Source of the DNA: a bacterium
GTDB taxonomy: Bacteria; Krumholzibacteriota; Krumholzibacteriia; LZORAL124-64-63
Length of the DNA: 64,000 bases
Assembly: GCA_016712675.1 (NCBI GenBank)
Contig: JADJQR010000001.1
Span: 3,162,001 to 3,226,000, forward strand
Direction of reading: 5' to 3'
The position numbers and the translations under genes were made by a program. The notes beneath the pieces are model-generated. The model searched no databases. It saw only the letters and a program-made list of their open reading frames with translations, and was not told the origin of the DNA. Of this stretch, positions 24,416-32,947 are shown piece by piece; within the stretch, counting starts at the first letter, position 1, and every line of letters starts with the position of its first letter.

Positions 24416-25515
24416 TCACGCCGCGTACGTCAGCTCATGCCCCCGCTGCCGGGCTAGCACCCGCGTGTTCACCCGCCGCCAGTAGTACTCCTCCCACCGC
24501 CGTGGCAACGCGATCCGGGTCACGAACAATCGCCGCTCCAGTACATCCGCCACCGTCAGCCGACGAGCCAGCATCCCCCGAGCCTGCGCCGGCGTCGGGC
24601 TGCCCCGCGCCTTCTCACGCCGACCCTTCAGGTAGTTCCGCCACACCACGAACACCGCCAGCCGCTCCGCACTCGACTGCCGACGCTTCGACCACGCGAT
24701 CGTCTCCCGCTTGTGGTTCGCGCTGCTGTGACGGATCAACAGGTCCGCCACGTTGATCGGGAACAACCGGTTGCGCGAGTCACGACGCTCCCGGCTCGAC
24801 GTCACCAGGTGCTCCACCTTGCACTTGAGCCCCCGCAACGCCTGCGGGTAGGCCTTGTGCTCGTCGCTCAGCACCGTCAACTGCGGTTGGCTGCCGGCCA
24901 CTACCTCCAGCAGGTGGGTCACGTCCTTCAGGACGGCCTTCGGATCGGGCCGGCCGAACAGCGCCTCGAGCCGCTCGCGCTTGCGCTTCTGGGCCGGGGT
25001 CATCGAACCGGACCGGCGGACCTCGCTGTCGGTGAAGTAGGCGATGAGGTCGGACGTCGGCTCGACCGCCAGGTGATGGTGGAAGGGCCAGAACTGGGAG
25101 TGCTCGAAGGAGACGAAACCGTCGATGGCGGCGACCGATACGGGCTTGGCATTGGCCATCATCGCGGCGTGGAACAGCAGGCAGTGGCGTCCGAGGCGGC
25201 TGAGCTGCCGGTCGACGGTCGAGGGTGCCACGCGCAGGTCGCGGGCGATCTGGCGGTTGGCCATGCCGCCGACGGTCTTGGTCAGGAGCTGGGGCAGGAC
25301 GTCGGGGCGCTTCAGCCAGTAGGAGGTGCTGAAGGTCTGGGTGCTGAAGGAGCGTCGGCAGTGGCGGCAGAGGAACCTGGGGATACGCTTTCGCTGGCAG
25401 TGACTCCAGTGGTAGCCGATGCGCTTGAAGCGCCACTGGGGTCGAAGTGGCTGTGGAAGCGGCACTTGGGGTTGGGGCAGTGGGGCGGCGTGAAGGTGTC
25501 GGGGGTCGTGTTCAT
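24416..25515 (-). pseudogene. DDE transposase with N-terminal zinc ribbon, -1 frameshift near 25438
   Basis: The likely start is the ATG at 25515 (MNTTPDTFTPPHCPNPKC). After HSHFDP the matching sequence continues in the -1 frame as QWRFKRIGYHWSHC, at a CCCC run near 25438-25441. The rest (~340 residues) stays open to 24416. The zinc ribbon is split over both frames (CPNPKC, then CRHC). An HTH (ANRQIARDLRVAPSTVDRQL) and DDE candidates (AAIDGFVSF, LSDEHKAY) follow. The build recalls IS1-type InsA/InsB proteins, which use a programmed -1 shift, but the slip site here is unlike theirs. It is either programmed frameshifting or a dead copy; I cannot tell which. An alternative GTG at 25546 in the long frame would lose the first zinc pair. 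Confidence 0.7.
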
Positions 25516-25539
25516 GCCCGGCCCGGGCAACTGCCGGGC

Positions 25540-25563
25540 CGGGCACAATTTCGACGGCACAAC
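25540..25563 (-). repeat. IS right terminal inverted repeat
   Basis: On the minus strand it reads GTTGTGCCGTCGAAATTGTG followed by CCCG and abuts the second CTAG, which provides the stop of the DUF3078 gene. Confidence 0.85.
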
Positions 25564-26574
25564 CTAGAATTTGTAGCCCAGGCCCAGCGCCAGCGACTGC
25601 TTGAACTGCCCCGCCTTGCGCACCGCCCCCAACACATCCCCCTCGTTCACCAGCACGCCATCGCCATTCAGCACCGGCTTGACCGAGTTGTCGTACTTGT
25701 CGTAGACCCAGCGCGTGAAGAGCTTGACCGAGATCACCTTCGTGACGTTGGCCGAGAAGGTGTTCTCCCAGTCCAGGTCGAACGCGGTGGTATAGTCGGC
25801 GATGTCGTCCGGCATCGGCGTGTCCGAGGTGAACCCGTCCTCGAACGTCGCCTTGCCCGACCAGGTCAGCGGTCGGTCGACGGTCAGCTTCGATTCCCAG
25901 TCCACACGGCCGTCCAGCAGTGGCGCGCGGTACTCGGCCACGAGTTCCGCCGCCGAGGTGAATGCCGTCTCGGAGATCGTCGTCGTGGACGGCAGCGGCT
26001 CGCTGAAGAAGCTGCGGCTGCTCTGCACCAGGGCCAGGCCGGCCCGCACGGTGAACGAGCGCTTCTCCTCGTTGATCAGGCGCCGCGACAGGCCGACGGA
26101 TTCGCGGAAGGTCAGCGGGTTGAAGTTCTGGCTGCGGCCGGCGCCGTCGCTCAGATCGCGGAACATCGAGGTGAACCCCAGCGCGAAGTACGGCTCCCAG
26201 CCGCTTCCGCCGCCGAGGGCCCCCAGCGACTCGAACTCGATCGCATCGGTGCTCTTGTCCGGGCGCTGCCAGTAGAGGCTGCCCTGCGCGTCACGCTGCT
26301 GCTGGTGGTTCTGGCCGTAGGCCAGCTTGAGCGTGTTGCGCCAGTTGAATTTCTCGCCCATCTGCTTCTCGTGCCGCGAGTTCAGGGCGATCGACCAGTT
26401 GAGCGATCCCTTGTCGCCACCGTTCCAATTGCGGCTGTACGAGCTCTGCAGCAGGTTGACGCCGATCTCCGTCTCGTGGCGCGAATCGCCGGGCGCCAGC
26501 GGATCGGCCGCCGTGGCCGTCGTCCCCCACGCCACGCCGACTGCAGTGACCGCGATCACGAATCCCTTCCTCAT
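25564..26574 (-). CDS. DUF3078-type outer-membrane beta-barrel protein
   Basis: A 336-residue protein starting at ATG 26574 with GGAGGGAG upstream. Signal peptide FVIAVTAVGVAWGTTATAA. The mature part begins with IGVNLLQSSYSRNWNGGDKGSLNW, the DUF3078 hallmark, continues as amphipathic strands and ends GLGYKF with a terminal aromatic residue. Function is unknown; the family is widespread in FCB bacteria as an outer-membrane barrel. Its stop is CTAG-derived and lies next to the IS element. It follows the OmpA-family gene by 31 bases and is probably in the same operon. Confidence 0.8.
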   Translation of the reverse strand: MRKGFVIAVTAVGVAWGTTATAADPLAPGDSRHETEIGVNLLQSSYSRNWNGGDKGSLNWSIALNSRHEKQMGEKFNWRNTLKLAYGQNHQQQRDAQGSLYWQRPDKSTDAIEFESLGALGGGSGWEPYFALGFTSMFRDLSDGAGRSQNFNPLTFRESVGLSRRLINEEKRSFTVRAGLALVQSSRSFFSEPLPSTTTISETAFTSAAELVAEYRAPLLDGRVDWESKLTVDRPLTWSGKATFEDGFTSDTPMPDDIADYTTAFDLDWENTFSANVTKVISVKLFTRWVYDKYDNSVKPVLNGDGVLVNEGDVLGAVRKAGQFKQSLALGLGYKF

Positions 26575-26605
26575 GCCGTTCTCCCTCCAGTTTCCGTGTC
26601 CACCC

Positions 26606-27682
26606 CTATGGCAGCGCACCGATCACCACGTCGATGCGCCGATTGCGCGCCTTGCCGGCATTGGTGCCGTTGGACGCGATGGGCCTGTCCGGCCCATGAC
26701 CCGCGGTGGCGATGGCATCGACCCCCAACGACAGCTTCTTCTCGAGTTGACGCGCCACCACCGCCGCCCGCTTCTGCGAGAGCTTCAGGTTCGCATCACG
26801 CCCGCCGCTGTCGTCGGTATGCCCCTCCACCGTCACCGCGGCGCCGGGGAACCGCGCGATCGCGTCAGCGATCCGGCCCACCAGCTTCTCCTGACCCTTG
26901 CCCAGATCCGCACTGCCGACGCCGAACGCGAGCGCGAAGACGCGTAGCACGACAGCGCCGTCAGCCGTGACGGTGAGCTCGGCCTCGTCCTTGCCGAAGG
27001 CGTCCCTCACCGCCGCGATGGCCTCTTCACGCTGCTGCTTGCGCGTCAGGACGGACTCCGCGGCCGAGCGGTCGGCCTCGGCGATGCCGGCCCTCAGCTC
27101 GGTATCCCAGAGCTTCTTGCGCAGCGCGCTGATCTCGGCCTGCTGCGATGCGACCAGGGCTTCGAGGGACTCGGCGCGGTCACCGACGGTGCCTGCCAGG
27201 CGTCGGTTCTCCACGCGCAGGGAGTCGACCTCGACCTGGTGGCGCAACCGGGCCGCCGTCAGGCGTTCCAGGAGGTCCGCGGCCGCGGGTCCACCCGCCA
27301 GTTCGGGCGCGAGCTCGACCCCGTACAACGCGCCGATCTCGGCCAGCGACTGGTCGTAGCGCCCGAGCAATGCCTCGAGCGCGCTCTTGTGCTGGCGCAT
27401 CTGGTTGAGGAACTCGGCAGCGTTGACCAGGCGCCGGGCCTGGGACTCGACGGCCGTCCAGTCGGCGGCCGCCTCCTGGGCGTCGGCGTCGCGGAGGCGG
27501 GCCTCCAGGTCCCACCACGCGTTCGGCAGGGTGCCCTTGCCGCCGGCGCGGCGCGCCTGCTCGACCAGTTCACGGGCGGTCGCGCCGGGGTCGATCGCCC
27601 GCGCCGAGGCCGGCCCTGCCGGCGCTCCGGCCAGGGCAACCAACGACGCGAACATCGCCAGGATCGCCGTCTTGCGCCTCAT
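26606..27682 (-). CDS. OmpA-family peptidoglycan-binding protein with coiled-coil
   Basis: A 358-residue exported protein with GGAGG seven bases before the ATG. The signal peptide ends PASARA. Residues ~30-225 are Ala/Glu/Arg-rich and helical, with likely coiled coil (ASQQAEISALRKKLWDTEL). The C-terminal OmpA domain (~240-355) has VEGHTDDSGGRDANLKLSQKRA and a GHGPDRPIASNGT segment ending NRRIDVVI. This domain binds diaminopimelate in peptidoglycan and ties the envelope together. The helical N-terminus instead of a barrel suggests a periplasmic or lipid-facing tether. Confidence 0.85.
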   Translation of the reverse strand: MRRKTAILAMFASLVALAGAPAGPASARAIDPGATARELVEQARRAGGKGTLPNAWWDLEARLRDADAQEAAADWTAVESQARRLVNAAEFLNQMRQHKSALEALLGRYDQSLAEIGALYGVELAPELAGGPAAADLLERLTAARLRHQVEVDSLRVENRRLAGTVGDRAESLEALVASQQAEISALRKKLWDTELRAGIAEADRSAAESVLTRKQQREEAIAAVRDAFGKDEAELTVTADGAVVLRVFALAFGVGSADLGKGQEKLVGRIADAIARFPGAAVTVEGHTDDSGGRDANLKLSQKRAAVVARQLEKKLSLGVDAIATAGHGPDRPIASNGTNAGKARNRRIDVVIGALP

Positions 27683-27696
27683 CGTGGTCCTCCGGG

Positions 27697-28755
27697 TCAG
27701 CGTTCAGGTGTGTCGGGCAGCCCGTCGCGCATGCCGACCACGGCACGCGCGGCCGCCACGACGGCGCGCACATCAACGCCCGTCAGGCAGTTGTGCAGCG
27801 GGCACCGCTCCAGGCGGCAGGCGTGGCGGCCCGGGCAGTCCACCGCCGGCACCAGCACGCGGCTCCAGCGCGCGCGCGGCCCCCAGCGCCGCGGACTCAT
27901 TGCCGCGACCGGCGGGTAGATCCCCACGACGCCGAGGCCCAGCGCCCCGGCCAGGTGGAGCGGGCCCGTCGAAGGCCCGATGAACACGTCGCCCGCCGAC
28001 AGCACGCCAAGAAACGCAGGCAACGCGTACCTGTCCAGCAGGTTCCCGACGCGAGGGTCCAGCCCCGCCCCGCGCATCGCATGCACCGCTGCCGCATCGG
28101 CGCCCTGCCCGGTGACGAAGACGCGCCAGCCCGGCAGCGATGCCAGTTCCCCGGCGACGGCGGCAAAGCGCTCCGGCGGCCAGTCCAGCGCCGAGCCGCC
28201 CGAACCCGGGTGCAGGAAGGCCACGACACGCGAGTCGGGCGCCTGTTCGCGCCGGAAGGAGCGGCCACCCTCAAGCTGCGCAGTGCTCAGGTACAGCTCC
28301 GGTGGCGGCGTTGCCAACTTCCCGATCCCGGGCAGACGTGCCAACAGGTCCAGGTTGAGGTCTGCCTCGTGCCGGCCGCCGCGGGACCGACGCTGCCAGG
28401 TGCCGCGGTTCAGAAGCAGCCAGCTCGCCGGCTTCGACCACGGGCCGTAACGGCGGCGGATGCCGGCCCGCTGTAGCAGGCGCGCCAGGCGGCCGCGGAA
28501 GTGCAGGATCACGGCCGCGTCGAACCGCTCGGCGCGCAGGCGTCGGACCAGGTCGTCGTCTGCCGCAACGCTGCCGGCGGGATCCCAGGTCCAAACGGCG
28601 GCCACGTTCGGGTCGTGCTCCACCAAGGGAGCGCCCGTCGGCGCGACCAGTGCGTGGAACGCCCAGTCCGGACGTGCGGCGCGTCCTGCCGCGAACACGG
28701 GCAGCGAAAGGACCAGGTCGCCAAGACGATCTGTGCGCACGACCAGGATCTTCAC
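27697..28755 (-). CDS. Heptosyltransferase-type glycosyltransferase (GT9)
   Basis: A 352-residue protein starting at GTG 28755, overlapping the upstream stop by four bases (GTGA). It begins KILVVRTDRLGDLVLSLPVF, the GT9 N-terminal pattern. HPGSGGSALDWPPERFAAVA and VFIGPSTGPLHLAGALG form the sugar-nucleotide side. Family members add heptose or related sugars to the LPS inner core. A Cys-rich segment near the C-terminus (CPGRHACRLERCPLHNC) is also seen in some GT9 proteins. Together with the adjacent GT2 gene it points to lipooligosaccharide core assembly. The donor sugar is unknown. Confidence 0.85.
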   Translation of the reverse strand: MKILVVRTDRLGDLVLSLPVFAAGRAARPDWAFHALVAPTGAPLVEHDPNVAAVWTWDPAGSVAADDDLVRRLRAERFDAAVILHFRGRLARLLQRAGIRRRYGPWSKPASWLLLNRGTWQRRSRGGRHEADLNLDLLARLPGIGKLATPPPELYLSTAQLEGGRSFRREQAPDSRVVAFLHPGSGGSALDWPPERFAAVAGELASLPGWRVFVTGQGADAAAVHAMRGAGLDPRVGNLLDRYALPAFLGVLSAGDVFIGPSTGPLHLAGALGLGVVGIYPPVAAMSPRRWGPRARWSRVLVPAVDCPGRHACRLERCPLHNCLTGVDVRAVVAAARAVVGMRDGLPDTPER

Positions 28756-29492
28756 GACCGTCCCAGCCGCCACAGTTTCGTGTACTTGGCCAGCACGTAG
28801 AACGACGAGGCCCGGCACAGGACCAGCCCCGGCCCGCCGTCCCGCCAGCCGCCCTGCAGCAGCCACATGCGCCAGAACGCCGCCTCGGCGCGCAGCGCCG
28901 CTCCCGATGGACCACAAGAGCGACCGCGGGCGTGCAGGTCGGCCGCCGCGAGCGTCGTGTAGCGGTCCAGCTTGGCGATGTACTGCTCCATCGTCTCGTA
29001 GGGATGGTGCCGCAGTAGGCCGGCCAGCCGGCCGGACGCGCCGGGGTGACGCACGCTCTCGTGGACCTGGCGATCGTCGAACCCAGCACGCTCGCGGTCG
29101 AACAGGCGCACGACCCAGTCGGGGTGCCACCCGCAATGGCGAATCCAGGCGCCCAGGAAGCGGCTAAGACGGTTCACGGCGTAGGCGGCGAAGTCCGGCT
29201 CGTCGGGCAGCGCAGCGATGGCCGCGGCCAGATCCGGTGAGACCTCCTCGTCCGAGTCCACGCTCAACACCCAACGGTTGCGGCACAGCGTCACCGCCCG
29301 TTGCTTCGTCGGGCCGAAGCCCTCCCACGCGCCCTGGTGCAGGGCGGCGCCGTGCCGCGCGCAGACGGCCGCGGTGTCGTCGACACTGCCCTGATCCAGC
29401 ACCACGACCTCGTCCGCGAACGCCACCGACGCCAGGCAGCGGTCCAGCTGCGCCGCGGCGTCCTTGGTGATGATGGAGACAGAGACCTTCAC
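28752..29492 (-). CDS. LPS core glycosyltransferase, GT2 (WaaE/KdtX-like)
   Basis: A 246-residue GT-A enzyme starting at GTG 29492 with MKVSVSIITKDAAAQL. The nucleotide-binding segment VVLDQGSVDDT and the metal-binding SVDSDEEV are visible, then WHPDWVVRLFDRERAGFDDRQVHE, typical of the WaaE/KdtX branch that adds beta-1,4-glucose to inner-core heptose. There is no transmembrane anchor except a weak C-terminal hydrophobic stretch. It is coupled to the GT9 gene downstream. The ribosome site is weak, so the start is less certain. Confidence 0.85.
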   Translation of the reverse strand: MKVSVSIITKDAAAQLDRCLASVAFADEVVVLDQGSVDDTAAVCARHGAALHQGAWEGFGPTKQRAVTLCRNRWVLSVDSDEEVSPDLAAAIAALPDEPDFAAYAVNRLSRFLGAWIRHCGWHPDWVVRLFDRERAGFDDRQVHESVRHPGASGRLAGLLRHHPYETMEQYIAKLDRYTTLAAADLHARGRSCGPSGAALRAEAAFWRMWLLQGGWRDGGPGLVLCRASSFYVLAKYTKLWRLGRS

Positions 29493-29519
29493 CGGTAGGG
29501 GCCTTTCCGCGGCGCCGCC

Positions 29520-30563
29520 TCAGCGGCCCGGCTCGAGGAGGATCTTGCCGAAACTGGCACGTCCCTCCAGGCGTTCGTGCGCGGCCGCGGCCTGCGCGAA
29601 GGTGAAGGTGCTGTCGAGACGGGGCCGGATGCTGCCGTCGGCCAGGAGTTCCAGCAGCGCGCGCAGCCAAGGCGCGGTCCGCTCGCCCTCGTCCCACATG
29701 CGCCCCAGGTTGACTCCACCGAGCGACCGGTTGTCGTTCATCAGGCGGACGGGGTTGATCGCCAGCCACGGCACCTGCGCCAGCGTGCGCAGCGCCGAGA
29801 ACGTCCCCGAGCGGTGGCCTGCCGCCGCGCCGGCAAACCCGAACAGCACCAGGTGACCGCAGCGCGACAGGCAGCGGTAGCTCTCGAGGATCCACCGCCC
29901 GTGCCGCGGCTCCAGCGCGGCCTCGACGCCACGGCCACCGGTCGCCTCGCGCACCGGTCCCGCGTACTCCCGCAGGCCGGAGTCGAACACGAACGCCAGC
30001 CCCTGGGCCCGCAGCTCGGCGTGCTTGCCCGGCGAGGCCGAGCCGATCACCCTCACTCCCGCGAGCGCGCACAGCTGCACCACGGCCTGCCCCACGCCGC
30101 CGGCTGCCGACTGCACCAACACCGAACCGCCGGGCGCGACGGGCGCCATGACCCGCACCATCTGCCAGGCCGTGAGGTAGTTGACCGGCAGCGCCGCCGC
30201 GGCGCGCAGGTCGGTGCCGTCCGGCAGAGGCCAGGCCTGCCCGACGGGCACGCAGACCGCTTCGCTGTAACCGCCGAAGTTGCACATGGCGACGGCAGGG
30301 CGCCCGATCAGGGCCGGGGCGGCGCCCGGGCCCACGGCGTCGATGGTGCCGGACACCTCGTAGCCCGCCACCGCCGGCAGCCGGGGTGCATCGGGGTACA
30401 GCCCGCGCCGCATCATGACATCGGCGAAGTTGACGCCCGCCCAGGCTACCCGCAGCCGCACCTGCCCCGGTCCGGGGGCTGGGGTCGGCACCTCGCGGAC
30501 CTCCAGGACGTGCGGGTCGCCCCGCCGCCGCATCCAGACCTGGCGGATCGTCGCGCCGTCCAT
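29520..30563 (-). CDS. Zinc-free quinone oxidoreductase-type MDR protein (VAT-1-like)
   Basis: A 347-residue medium-chain dehydrogenase with CCGGAGG just before the ATG. It has the GroES-like start GPGQVRLRVAWAGVNFADVMMRRGLYP, the NADPH-binding VQSAAGGVGQAVVQL and the late motif FGFAGAAAGH. Zinc-ligand cysteines are absent, as in quinone oxidoreductases. The NPVRLMNDNRSLGGVNLGRMW segment is characteristic of the VAT-1-like subgroup. It probably reduces quinones or enones with NADPH. The gene sits 27 bases upstream of the glycosyltransferase pair but is not obviously related to it. Confidence 0.85.
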   Translation of the reverse strand: MDGATIRQVWMRRRGDPHVLEVREVPTPAPGPGQVRLRVAWAGVNFADVMMRRGLYPDAPRLPAVAGYEVSGTIDAVGPGAAPALIGRPAVAMCNFGGYSEAVCVPVGQAWPLPDGTDLRAAAALPVNYLTAWQMVRVMAPVAPGGSVLVQSAAGGVGQAVVQLCALAGVRVIGSASPGKHAELRAQGLAFVFDSGLREYAGPVREATGGRGVEAALEPRHGRWILESYRCLSRCGHLVLFGFAGAAAGHRSGTFSALRTLAQVPWLAINPVRLMNDNRSLGGVNLGRMWDEGERTAPWLRALLELLADGSIRPRLDSTFTFAQAAAAHERLEGRASFGKILLEPGR

Positions 30564-30593
30564 CGTCCTCCGGGCCGCGCCCGCTCGAAGCGC

Positions 30594-32429
30594 TCAGCGG
30601 AACTCGTAGGCACCCGGCCGCGCGCCGGGCAGCCGCGTCTCGGGCGCGGTGAAGCTGCCGGCCGAGACCAGAACCATGGCCGCATTATCGTCCATGCCGC
30701 GCAGGAAGGCCACCTGCACCTGCAGCACCGGCAGCACCAGGTCCGGGTTGCCGATCCGCAGGCCCAGGCCGGCCGAGCCCAGCAGACGTCCGTCGGACAA
30801 CGCGCGGTCGTCGCCGGCCAGCAGGGCCCCGTCGGCGAAGCCGTAGGCCTGGCACCGGAAGCCGGACACGACCCAGTTCGGGTAGAAGCGCCATTCCAGG
30901 TCCATGACCAGGCGGCGGTCGCCGCCCGGCGCCGAAAGGTCCAACTCCCTCGGTCCGAGGCCGCCGGCCAACGTCAGCGGGCCACCCCCGGTCGAACGCA
31001 CGGCGCGGTGGAAGCGCGCTCCCGCCAGAAGCCTCGAGCGCCAGCCGCCGGCACCCAACAGAGGTGAGACGTAGTGGACGGCCAACCGCAGCGACCCGTC
31101 CTCAAGGCGATGGGCGCGCAGGTAACCGCCCAGGTCCAGGCCCAGTCCCAGCACGTCACCGCGCCCGCGCACGACCTGGCGCCAGCCCTGCAGGAAAAGC
31201 CCCGTGCGATCGCGAAATTCGCCGTCGACGTACGCTGTCGACAGCTTCAGGCCCTGGCCACCGCTCAGGTTCTCGATCTGCCCCAGTCCGTGCAGGAAGC
31301 TCGTGCGGTAGTCCTGCGAGCGGGACCACGTCAGGCCCGCGAGAAGCTGCCGGTTCCCGTGGAAGGCGAAGTTGCTGTCCGGCCTGACACTTGGTCGTTC
31401 GGCGAGATCCAAGAGCGCCCAGCCGCCAGCCGGCACCAGGACCGCGCGCGAGTCCCCGGCGACATCGGTCCGCAGCCGGATGACCCGCCCCGCCCAGCCG
31501 TCGGCCGTAACGGTGCGAACCCCTGACGGCTCGTCCTCCCGCTCCAGCCGATCGCGCCAGGCCAGGCCACCGACCCAGCGGATGTCCGGATGGGCCTCCG
31601 CCCGAACCAGGGAGGAGCGGCGGTCGAGCCCGCGCCACGAGTCCTCGTACGCAAACTCGGCGTCGATGAACGAACCGCCCATGTTGCGCTTGCGCAGCTC
31701 TCCGCCCCAGCCGGTTTCCGGCGTGACCTCGCGCCGGTAGCGGAGGTCTGCAGCCAGCCGCACGTCCAAACCCGCGACGTTGGCGTGGAACAGGCCCGCG
31801 TCCACGCGATCGACACCGCGTGTGGACAAGCGCGCGCCGACAGGCAGGCGATCGCGGATCTCGACCACGACCGCAACCTCCTCCTCCTGCCCGGTCAACG
31901 GCACCACGTGCAGACGCACGTCCGCGACGTACTCGATCCCGCGCAACAGACGTTCGGTATCGGCCAGATCGAGTGGATCCAGCAGCTCCCCCTGGCGGAA
32001 CAGCAGGTACTGACGCAGCACGCCTTCGCGCGTGTACGGACGCAGCGTGCGGGCCAGCGATGACATCAGTTCGCGCTCGGAGGCGTCGTCGGGACGTAGC
32101 CGGTCGACCTGCTGCACGATGACCACGGCGATGCGCCGGTCGGCATAGGCCGCGTAGCGCTCACTCAGGGCGACGACCTGGCCGCCCAACTCCGTGCCGG
32201 CGGGGGCGTCGTTGCTGAAGTAGCGATGAAGCGTGCGGGTGAACCACGAGCCGGACGCGGCGGGCGGGGACGTGGGCGGAGGCGACGCCACGGCAGGGTC
32301 GGCCACGGCGGTGCTGGCGCCGAGGCACAGCGCAAGCAGCGCAACTGCCCCGGTACGCCGGTCCGCCCGCCGCCGTTCAGGCGCCGCAGCAGCGCTTGTA
32401 CTTGCGGCCACTGCCGCACGGGCAGGCAT
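30594..32429 (-). CDS. Omp85-like outer-membrane protein with POTRA-type N-terminus
   Basis: A 611-residue protein. The signal peptide ([18 protein letters not shown]) is followed by a predicted periplasmic part with a POTRA-like unit: [16 protein letters not shown] then [18 protein letters not shown]. The C-terminal ~380 residues are barrel strands. The protein ends PGAYEFR rather than with an aromatic residue, which is not classical for BamA. The start at ATG 32429 is the best available and makes the gene overlap the end of the upstream SEC-C gene by 53 bases; no strong ribosome site is seen. It may be an Omp85-family translocon or assembly factor. BamA itself is unlikely, because only one clear POTRA is seen. 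Confidence 0.6.
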   Translation of the reverse strand: MPARAAVAASTSAAAAPERRRADRRTGAVALLALCLGASTAVADPAVASPPPTSPPAASGSWFTRTLHRYFSNDAPAGTELGGQVVALSERYAAYADRRIAVVIVQQVDRLRPDDASERELMSSLARTLRPYTREGVLRQYLLFRQGELLDPLDLADTERLLRGIEYVADVRLHVVPLTGQEEEVAVVVEIRDRLPVGARLSTRGVDRVDAGLFHANVAGLDVRLAADLRYRREVTPETGWGGELRKRNMGGSFIDAEFAYEDSWRGLDRRSSLVRAEAHPDIRWVGGLAWRDRLEREDEPSGVRTVTADGWAGRVIRLRTDVAGDSRAVLVPAGGWALLDLAERPSVRPDSNFAFHGNRQLLAGLTWSRSQDYRTSFLHGLGQIENLSGGQGLKLSTAYVDGEFRDRTGLFLQGWRQVVRGRGDVLGLGLDLGGYLRAHRLEDGSLRLAVHYVSPLLGAGGWRSRLLAGARFHRAVRSTGGGPLTLAGGLGPRELDLSAPGGDRRLVMDLEWRFYPNWVVSGFRCQAYGFADGALLAGDDRALSDGRLLGSAGLGLRIGNPDLVLPVLQVQVAFLRGMDDNAAMVLVSAGSFTAPETRLPGARPGAYEFR

Positions 32430-32862
32430 CGTTGCGACCGACTTTCGGTTCCTCGCGCATGATCGGCTTGCGCACGGCGGGTCGCCCTGCGCAGAAGTGC
32501 CAGCGCCCGTCCACGCGCTCGAACTCAGCCACCTCGCGGTACTGCTTGTCCTCACCATCGTAAGTATACGAGGCGATGAACTCGACCGTGCCCTTGTCGT
32601 CGTCCGGGCCGCCGGACTCGGTGGCCAGGATCGACAGGCCGTGCCAGGTGCTGTTCTCGGCCCAGTCCCGCGCGCCGGCCGGGTCGCTGTCCTGGCGCGC
32701 GTCCGGATGCAGTGATTCCTGAAGGAAATCGATCTCGACCTGGGCGTACGCGGTGTAGCGGGCGCGCATCAGTTCCTCGGCCGTCACGGCCGCGCGGGCG
32801 CCCTTGATGATCGGTTCGCAACAGGCGGCGTATTCGGCCGCGGATCCACACGGACAGCTCAT
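32377..32862 (-). CDS. YchJ-like SEC-C motif protein (UPF0225)
   Basis: A 161-residue protein starting [15 protein letters not shown] with GGAGAG upstream. A SEC-C zinc motif is found at each end: CPCGSx8CC at the N-terminus and [16 protein letters not shown] at the C-terminus. The middle (~25-135) is the conserved YchJ domain with [22 protein letters not shown] and VEFIASY strands. SEC-C motifs bind zinc and contact SecB or the ribosome. The function of YchJ proteins is not established. It overlaps the start of the Omp85-like gene. Confidence 0.88.
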   Translation of the reverse strand: MSCPCGSAAEYAACCEPIIKGARAAVTAEELMRARYTAYAQVEIDFLQESLHPDARQDSDPAGARDWAENSTWHGLSILATESGGPDDDKGTVEFIASYTYDGEDKQYREVAEFERVDGRWHFCAGRPAVRKPIMREEPKVGRNDACPCGSGRKYKRCCGA

Positions 32863-32947
32863 CGGTCTCTCCATCAGAGGAGGCCGCCGCCAGCCGGCGG
32901 CGGCCCCGTTCCGGTCCATGCCCGGCCGCGGGGCCGGGCGGGAATCG

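Larger units (their letters stand above)
24351..25563 (-). mobile_element. Insertion sequence, 1213 bp, with 24-bp terminal inverted repeats
   Basis: The ends are inverted repeats matching at 21 of 24 positions: 24351-24374 begins GTTGTGCCGCCGAGATTGTG and the complement of 25540-25563 begins GTTGTGCCGTCGAAATTGTG. CTAG flanks both sides (24347-24350 and 25564-25567), consistent with a 4-bp target duplication. The element contains one transposase gene whose frame is broken once. The target lies where two convergent genes end, and each keeps its TAG stop. Confidence 0.85.
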
